Below, one piece after another: positions 59,073 through 64,000 of a DNA stretch of 64,000 bases. The stretch comes from Halomonas cupida (GTDB lineage: Bacteria > Pseudomonadota > Gammaproteobacteria > Pseudomonadales > Halomonadaceae). The notes below the pieces were generated by a model. That model was given only the letters and a program-made list of their open reading frames with translations. It was not told the DNA's origin and ran no database searches. The stretch lies in the NCBI RefSeq assembly GCF_900142755.1, contig NZ_FRCA01000002.1, forward strand, positions 334,823 through 398,822, written 5' to 3'. Position numbers and translations under genes: made by a program. Within the stretch, counting starts at the first letter, position 1. The number at the start of each line of letters is the position of its first letter.

Positions 59073-60455
59073 ATGTCGCAACCCGCCCTGACACTCTTCG
59101 ACAAGATCTGGCGCCAACATTCGGTGGCCACTTCTGGCGATTTCGACCTGCTCTGGGTCGATCGACATTTCGTCCATGAGGGCTCCTTCCATGCCTTCGA
59201 CAAGCTCGACAGTAGCGGGCGCGAGATTGCTCACCCAGAGCTGACCTTTGGCATCGCTGACCACTATGTGCCTTCCAATCTCGCCGGTCTCGAGGACGAC
59301 CCCGAGGTCGCCGGCATGATTCGTCTACTCGACGAGAATACAAGCCGCCATCATCTGACCTATCTTGGGCTGGGCCATGAGGATCGGGGCATTGTGCATG
59401 TCGCTGCCCCCGAACTCGGCTTGACCCTGCCTGGCTTGATCATCGTCTGCGGCGACTCCCACACCACAACCCATGGCGCTTTCGGCGCTCTGGCCATGGG
59501 CATCGGAGCCACTGAAGTCGCGCACGTGCTAGCCACCCAGACACTCTGGCAACGGCGCCCGCAGACGATGCGAATCCATATCCAAGGACACCTGAGGGAA
59601 GGCGTGACCGCCAAGGACCTGGCCTTGCATATCATTCACGAGATTGGCACCGGTGGCGCCACCAATCACGCCGTCGAGTACACCGGGCCGGCTGTCAGCA
59701 CGATGTCCATGGATGCCCGCATGACGTTGTGCAACATGACGATCGAAGCCGGCGCTCGGGTGGGTATGGTCGCTCCCGATGACACTACCTTCGACTGGTT
59801 ACGCCAAGCGCCACACGCCCCCAAGGGCGAAGCCTGGAAACAGGCCGAACGGTATTGGCAAAGCCTTTACAGCGACCCGGGAGCAGAATACGGCAGGACC
59901 GTCGTCATCGACGCCTGTGAGGTCGAACCACGGATTACCTGGGGTACCAACCCAGAGCAGTCTCTGCCCATCAACACCGGCGTCGTCCCCGAACTCGACG
60001 ACAACCACCCAACGTTGAGCTACATGGCGCTCGTCCCCGGCCAGCCGCTGCGCGACTTACCCATCGATCAGGTATTCATTGGCTCATGTACCAATTCGCG
60101 AATCAGCGACCTGCATGCCGCCGCGACAGTGCTTGCTGGAGGCAAGGTCAAAGTGCCGACACTGATCGTCGCCGGCTCCAATCACGTCAAGGCCCAGGCA
60201 GAAGCTGAGGGACTGGCCGATGTGTTCCGTGCCGCCGGCGCCGACTGGGGCGAGAGCGGCTGCTCGATGTGCGTGGCGATGAACGGCGACAGCGTCGCTC
60301 CCGGTGAGCGATGCGCCTCCACCAGTAACCGCAACTTCCCCGGCCGTCAGGGTCCTGGTGCTCGTACCCACCTGATGAGCCCGGCAATGGCTGCCGCGGC
60401 TGCCTTGCACGGCCGACTCGTCGATGTCCGCCAGGTATCAGGAGAGCCCGCATGA
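59073..60455 (+). CDS. LeuC-like aconitase-superfamily hydro-lyase, large subunit
   Basis: A 460-aa protein of the aconitase/3-isopropylmalate dehydratase large-subunit type. [4Fe-4S] ligands: Cys in FIGSCTNSR and the pair in SGCSMC. Substrate and cluster motifs: VCGDSHTTTHGAFGALAMGI and ERCASTSNRNFPGRQGPGAR. ATG 59073 has GGAGG 7 nt upstream. Overlaps the small-subunit gene by 4 nt. Being in a TTT operon opposite a KRCGH lyase rather than with leuA/leuB argues for a catabolic hydratase, for example of dimethylmaleate, citraconate or mesaconate. A true isopropylmalate isomerase remains possible. Confidence 0.87.
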   Translation: MSQPALTLFDKIWRQHSVATSGDFDLLWVDRHFVHEGSFHAFDKLDSSGREIAHPELTFGIADHYVPSNLAGLEDDPEVAGMIRLLDENTSRHHLTYLGLGHEDRGIVHVAAPELGLTLPGLIIVCGDSHTTTHGAFGALAMGIGATEVAHVLATQTLWQRRPQTMRIHIQGHLREGVTAKDLALHIIHEIGTGGATNHAVEYTGPAVSTMSMDARMTLCNMTIEAGARVGMVAPDDTTFDWLRQAPHAPKGEAWKQAERYWQSLYSDPGAEYGRTVVIDACEVEPRITWGTNPEQSLPINTGVVPELDDNHPTLSYMALVPGQPLRDLPIDQVFIGSCTNSRISDLHAAATVLAGGKVKVPTLIVAGSNHVKAQAEAEGLADVFRAAGADWGESGCSMCVAMNGDSVAPGERCASTSNRNFPGRQGPGARTHLMSPAMAAAAALHGRLVDVRQVSGEPA

Positions 60456-61084
60456 AGCCTGTATCTCAGATCACCAGCCCCGCATTGCTTCTGCTCAACG
60501 AAAATATCGACACCGACCAGATCATCCCAGCCCGCTTTTTGCGCAAGCCCCGTAATAGCGGCTATCACCATTATCTGCTCTATGATGCTCGCTACGACAT
60601 GGACGGCAACGAGCGTGTCGATTCGCCAATCCCGGCATCAATGCCGCCTTGCTCCATCGTGCTGGCCGGCCACAACATCGGCTGTGGCTCGTCCCGCGAG
60701 GGAGCAGTCTATGCCTTCGTCGACTACGGTATCCAGGTAATCATCTCGACGAAGATCGCCGATATCTTTCGCAACAATGCGATGCGCAACGGCCTATTGC
60801 CGATCCAACTCGAGCAAGAGGCGTTCTATACCCTCGTCGTTCACTGCCAATCCAATACCCAAGCGCAGCTATCGGTCGACCTGGAGCGCTGCGAGATTCG
60901 CTGGGAAGAGAATAACTGCCTGACCTTCGATATCGATGAAGGTAGCCGTGAGCGGTTACTACACGGCATCGACGATATCCAGGCCACGCTCGCATGGGAG
61001 CAGGATATCGTCGCTTTCCAACATCGTTATCTAGCCGAGTGCCCCTGGATCCTTCCAAACGCTGCGGTTTCGTATGGAAAGTAA
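60452..61084 (+). CDS. LeuD-like aconitase-superfamily hydro-lyase, small subunit
   Basis: A 210-aa swivel-domain protein. Motifs: NIDTDQIIPARFLRKP and AGHNIGCGSSREGAVYAFVD (substrate-binding GSSRE), then IISTKIADIFRNNAMRNGLL. Size matches bacterial LeuD. Translationally coupled to the large subunit (ATGA). Last gene of the TTT system 3 operon. The pair should add or remove water across a C=C of a dicarboxylate. Confidence 0.87.
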   Translation: MKPVSQITSPALLLLNENIDTDQIIPARFLRKPRNSGYHHYLLYDARYDMDGNERVDSPIPASMPPCSIVLAGHNIGCGSSREGAVYAFVDYGIQVIISTKIADIFRNNAMRNGLLPIQLEQEAFYTLVVHCQSNTQAQLSVDLERCEIRWEENNCLTFDIDEGSRERLLHGIDDIQATLAWEQDIVAFQHRYLAECPWILPNAAVSYGK

Positions 61085-61201
61085 ATTCTACAAGCTGGTG
61101 CAATCTACCCGCAGGTCGGTCGTTCGGTCGCGAGAGACCGCCCCCACATCGGCTAAGCAGTAGAATATGGACGCTCCGCCTCGACTGTTATGCTGTCCTT
61201 G

Positions 61202-62386
61202 TCACTTGATTATCCCCTTTCGACGTAGCTCCTCACAGCGTGCCTCATCGATGCCCAGCTCAGCCATGATTTCATCAGTGTGTTGGGCATAGAGCGGTGC
61301 CGGCCGACGTATCTGGGGAGGGGTCTCCGAGAGCTTGCTGGCAAAACCAATAGTTTTCATCCTGCCGATTGCCGGGTGATCTATTTCCTGCACCATCCCA
61401 CGCGCTTGATACTGTGGGTCTTCCAGGGCCTGGGCAAAGTTATTGATAGGGCCAGCCGGGACGCCCGCCTGATCACACTTCGATAACCAGTACTCACGCC
61501 CATGCTGCACGAATATCTCCTCAAGCACGCTTTCCAGCTCTTCGACATTCTGTCCACGTAGATGATTAGTCCGGAAGCGCGGATCTTTCAACAAGTCCGG
61601 ACGATGGATAACCTCGTGACAGAGACGTTCCCAGGTACGCTGGTTGGCACAACCCAACATGATATAGCCATCCTGTACCTCGATGGCCTGATAAGGTGCG
61701 GATACTCGATGACGCCAGCCAGTGGGCTCGGGAACAGTACCTTCCGCGAAATATGCCGCAGCTTCCCAAGTGAACCAGGGAAGACCGCATTCGGCTATGG
61801 CCACATCTACGTGCTGCCCCTCTCCGGTATTCATCTTGTGGATGTAGGCGGCAAGAATCGAATAGACGGCGGTTATGCCCGCACCGATATCGTAGACAGC
61901 AATGCCGGTCTTCAACGGACGTCGACCTGGCTCACCGGTCATCGACATCAACCCCGTCATTCCCTGAGCAACCAGATCGAAGCCCCCCTTCTGGCTATAA
62001 GGGCCGGTCTGCCCGTAACCGGAGATGGAACAGTAGATGATGCCAGGATTGAGGGCCTTGATGGTTTCGTAATCCACCTGGAGTTTCTTTGCCACACCGG
62101 TGCGATAGTTCTCTACTATCACATCGGCTTCCCGGGCGAGCCGATAGAATATCTCGCGCCCTTCCTCCTCCTTGAGGTTCAGTGAAATACTCTTCTTGTT
62201 GCGGTTGATCTGTGCAAAGCAGGTTGACTCATCATTGACGTAAGGACCCATCTGGCGGCTGTCATCACCGCCCTTCTTCTCAACCTTGATGACCTCCGCT
62301 CCCATATCGCCAAGCACCATGGTGCAGTATGGACCAGCCATGATCTGGGAAATGTCGAGAACCTTCATCTTCGTTAATGGAAGCAT
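61202..62386 (-). CDS. CaiB/BaiF-type (family III) CoA-transferase
   Basis: A 394-aa enzyme moving CoA between carboxylic acids. Seen: LDISQIMAGPYCTMVLGDMG, AEVIKVEKKGGDDSRQMGPY, NRNKKSISLNLK, VIVENYRTG, catalytic Asp in GGFDLVAQGMTGLMSMTGEP, and the C-terminal GVPAGPINNFAQALEDPQYQ. ATG 62386 has GAGGTGG 6 nt upstream. It faces the LeuCD-like operon tail to tail, and a stump of an enoyl-CoA hydratase gene lies just upstream, so it may once have been part of a CoA-dependent acid pathway. Acceptor unknown. Confidence 0.88.
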   Translation of the reverse strand: MLPLTKMKVLDISQIMAGPYCTMVLGDMGAEVIKVEKKGGDDSRQMGPYVNDESTCFAQINRNKKSISLNLKEEEGREIFYRLAREADVIVENYRTGVAKKLQVDYETIKALNPGIIYCSISGYGQTGPYSQKGGFDLVAQGMTGLMSMTGEPGRRPLKTGIAVYDIGAGITAVYSILAAYIHKMNTGEGQHVDVAIAECGLPWFTWEAAAYFAEGTVPEPTGWRHRVSAPYQAIEVQDGYIMLGCANQRTWERLCHEVIHRPDLLKDPRFRTNHLRGQNVEELESVLEEIFVQHGREYWLSKCDQAGVPAGPINNFAQALEDPQYQARGMVQEIDHPAIGRMKTIGFASKLSETPPQIRRPAPLYAQHTDEIMAELGIDEARCEELRRKGIIK

Positions 62387-62455
62387 GCTAACCACCTCGT
62401 TGTGATATGAAAGTATTGCAATCGGCAAAGGCCACGAACTGTTATGGAGCCGCCA

Positions 62456-62554
62456 CTACTTTCCGGGCCAGGCATGTGATGTCTTGTCGATGAAAGCGCT
62501 GACGGCGCTCTTGTAATCACGGCTGGTGTAGCAGAGTGCGATCAGGTCCTCATG
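62456..62554 (-). pseudogene. C-terminal remnant of an enoyl-CoA hydratase/isomerase gene
   Basis: In the minus frame ending at TAG 62456-62458, 32 codons read EDLIALCYTSRDYKSAVSAF then IDKTSHAWPGK, typical of a crotonase C-terminal tail (ED...AF..K....W.G). An in-frame TGA lies just upstream at 62555-62557 and no crotonase core precedes it. The rest has been lost, leaving AT-rich DNA. Confidence 0.6.
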
Positions 62555-62846
62555 TCATCTGGATAGCAGTACATGGCTCAAGAATGTTATCGTTCATTTT
62601 TTGAATTATGAACTCATAATTCATTCTTAGGCACTAGACCTTTGTCTGCCTTATTCCGCATATAGATGAATTTCAGAGAAAATACATGAAGTTATAGAAA
62701 GACCGACTCCATCTACTGATGTGAATTATGAATACATTTCTTTGACACCACCCGCGGAGCTTCCTATCGTGTTCATGTTTGGGCGGCGACACTGCCGGCT
62801 GCCGAACAGTCAACAGCCGTTGACCTACATCAAGAGGAGACAGGAC
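62555..62846. other. AT-rich leader region before the gamma-carbonic anhydrase gene
   Basis: About 290 bp, AT-rich from 62575 to 62740. The carbonic anhydrase frame is open back to a GTG at 62721, but those codons lack family similarity. No RNA or repeat seen. Confidence 0.4.
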
Positions 62847-63374
62847 ATGACCACTTACGCGCTCGAGGAGCTTTCGCCCCGCTACGATGCCAGCGCTTTC
62901 ATCGCTCGTGAGGCAGCCATCATCGGTGACGTCCGGCTGGGCAGGAATGTCAGCATCTGGCCGGGAGCCGTGCTACGAGGCGACAACGAGCCGATTCATA
63001 TCGGTGCCAACAGCAACATCCAGGAAAATTGCGTGCTGCATACCGACCCCGACTTTCCTCTGAGCATCGGCCAGGGCGTCACCGTCGGTCATCTGGTCAT
63101 GTTGCATGGTTGCACCATCGGTGACGGCTCCCTGATCGGCATGCACTCGACCATCCTCAACGGCGCCCGGATCGGCGAGAATTGCTTGATCGGAGCCGGC
63201 TCGGTGGTCACCGCCAACAAGGAATTTCCCTCCAACTCACTCATCCTCGGCTCACCAGCCAAGGTGGTGCGGACCCTAAGACCGGAGGAAGTGGCGGGAC
63301 TGGCCGAGAGCAGTCAGAGCTACGTAGCGCGCAAGGATCGCTACCTTGAGCACCTGAGGCCACTGCAAGCCTGA
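62847..63374 (+). CDS. Gamma-carbonic anhydrase-like protein (left-handed beta-helix)
   Basis: A 175-aa hexapeptide-repeat protein of the YrdA/PaaY/CaiE type. Seen: AAIIGDVRLGRNVSIWPGAV, LRGDNEPIHIGANSNIQENC, VLHTD, then the zinc His pattern GHLVMLHGCTIGDGSLIGMH, and GSPAKVVRTL near the end. ATG 62847 has AGGAGA upstream. Such proteins are carbonic anhydrase homologues; CaiE and PaaY members act as thioesterases or accessory factors in CoA-dependent catabolism, which would suit the CoA-transferase next door. Confidence 0.87.
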   Translation: MTTYALEELSPRYDASAFIAREAAIIGDVRLGRNVSIWPGAVLRGDNEPIHIGANSNIQENCVLHTDPDFPLSIGQGVTVGHLVMLHGCTIGDGSLIGMHSTILNGARIGENCLIGAGSVVTANKEFPSNSLILGSPAKVVRTLRPEEVAGLAESSQSYVARKDRYLEHLRPLQA

Positions 63375-63440
63375 ATCTATCGTGTATATTTCACCTCCCC
63401 AAAGAATGGGGAAAACAAGCAGGAGTAGATAATTAATCTA

Positions 63441-63468
63441 GAGCCCTCTCCCCTTGAAAAGAGGGCTC
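63441..63468. terminator. Bidirectional terminator
   Basis: GAGCCCTCT (63441-63449) pairs with AGAGGGCTC (63460-63468), 9-bp perfect stem, between the convergent carbonic anhydrase and TctA genes. On the minus strand it starts 7 nt after the tctA stop. Confidence 0.75.
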
Positions 63469-63474
63469 CCAGGA

Positions 63475-64000
63475 TTATTTTGCCAACATCTTTCTTTTTT
63501 GAGATGGGAGAAGCTTCCTTGCAAAAGGAAACACAACAAACAATGCAGTGACTCCCAACAACGTGAGAGCAATTGGGCTATTGAAGAATATCGAGAAATC
63601 TCCACGTGAGATATCCAGTGCCTGACGGAGGCTCGTCTCAAGCCTGGGTGTAAGTACAAAGGCCAATAGCAAGGGCGCTACTGGATATTTGGCGACATTC
63701 ATGAAATAGGCCACTACCCCGGCCCCCAGCATGAACCAGACATCAAACATGCTGTTATTGACACTGTAGGCCCCCACTACACAGATAACCGCGATGACAG
63801 GAATCATGAAGGCAGGCGGAACTCTCAACAGTTTTACCAGGAAGGGGATAATGGCCAATGCTGCCAGTACCGCCATGACATTACCCAGGTACATGGAAGA
63901 AATCAGACCCCAGACAAAATCAGGGCTGTTCTGAAAGAGCATGGGGCCCGGCTGTACGCCCCACATCATCAAGCCTCCCAATAGGACGGCGGCAGTACCG
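63475..64000 (-). CDS. tctA: TTT-family large permease subunit (TctA), system 4, C-terminal part
   Basis: At least 174 residues, open to the right edge, so the gene starts outside. Seen: GTAAVLLGGLMMWGVQPGPM, the typical substrate-side motif of TctA, then AVICVVGAYSVNNSMFDVWF, KYPVAPLLLAFVLTPRLETS and a basic C terminus. The other parts of this fourth TTT system should lie to the right. GC is lower than in the other three tctA genes. Confidence 0.88.
   Translation of the reverse strand, partial: GTAAVLLGGLMMWGVQPGPMLFQNSPDFVWGLISSMYLGNVMAVLAALAIIPFLVKLLRVPPAFMIPVIAVICVVGAYSVNNSMFDVWFMLGAGVVAYFMNVAKYPVAPLLLAFVLTPRLETSLRQALDISRGDFSIFFNSPIALTLLGVTALFVVFPFARKLLPSQKRKMLAK

Overview
The window looks like chromosome from a halophilic or marine gammaproteobacterium, most likely a Halomonas relative. 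This is inferred from the roughly 60% GC of most genes, the acidic proteins, Shine-Dalgarno-led ATG starts, and the heavy load of tripartite tricarboxylate (TTT), TRAP and SSS transporters for organic acids. No rRNA, tRNA, CRISPR array, intact insertion sequence or prophage was seen.

Layout. 1-4310: N-terminal part of a giant repetitive surface adhesin (minus strand, runs off the left edge), followed by an AT-rich gene-free kilobase. 5.3-10.8 kb: amidohydrolase with an SSS symporter, a TetR regulator, and a DUF3311/SSS pair. 10.8-15.0 kb: GntR regulator, N-carbamoylase-type M20 hydrolase and amidase, bracketed by two inverted copies of a 171-bp structured repeat. 15.1-22.5 kb: GntR regulator and a six-gene TTT operon (tctCBA, SDR-like, AbrB-like, MmgE/PrpD) sharing an identical 15-bp palindrome. 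22.5-25.4 kb: membrane alpha/beta-hydrolase and a BASS transporter. 25.5-30.1 kb: two-component system divergent from a Met-rich periplasmic peptide, a b-type cytochrome and a Tat-exported molybdopterin enzyme, a likely oxidant (hypochlorite) defence unit. 30.2-36.0 kb: gamma-glutamyltransferase-like enzyme, GntR/UTRA regulator and a TRAP-TAXI transporter. 36.1-41.0 kb: MazG-like enzyme, EamA exporter with Lrp regulator, a Lys-rich microprotein, a Gre/Rnk-like protein and an orphan TAXI receptor. 41.1-50.6 kb: LysR and a mandelate/benzoylformate pathway with its own TTT transporter. 50.8-53.1 kb: ECF sigma, anti-sigma and exported DUF7282 protein. 53.2-54.1 kb: another 171-bp repeat and an aldehyde dehydrogenase pseudogene. 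54.2-61.1 kb: a PEP-mutase/isocitrate-lyase-family lyase, GntR/UTRA, TTT transporter and LeuCD-like hydro-lyase. 61.2-64.0 kb: CoA-transferase, gamma-carbonic anhydrase and the end of a fourth TTT system.

How it fits together. Most of the window is modular: each catabolic block pairs an importer with two to four enzymes and a local regulator. The mandelate block should convert mandelate through benzoylformate and benzaldehyde to benzoate. The LeuCD-like/lyase block fits hydration of an unsaturated dicarboxylate followed by aldol-type cleavage to pyruvate plus a short acid, by analogy with dimethylmaleate hydratase and dimethylmalate lyase. The most interesting items are the Met-rich-peptide/molybdoenzyme/two-component unit, the 171-bp multi-hairpin repeat family (three full copies and one partial), and the two TTT-linked catabolic modules. 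All functional assignments are from reading the translated sequences and recalling family motifs; no database search was run.
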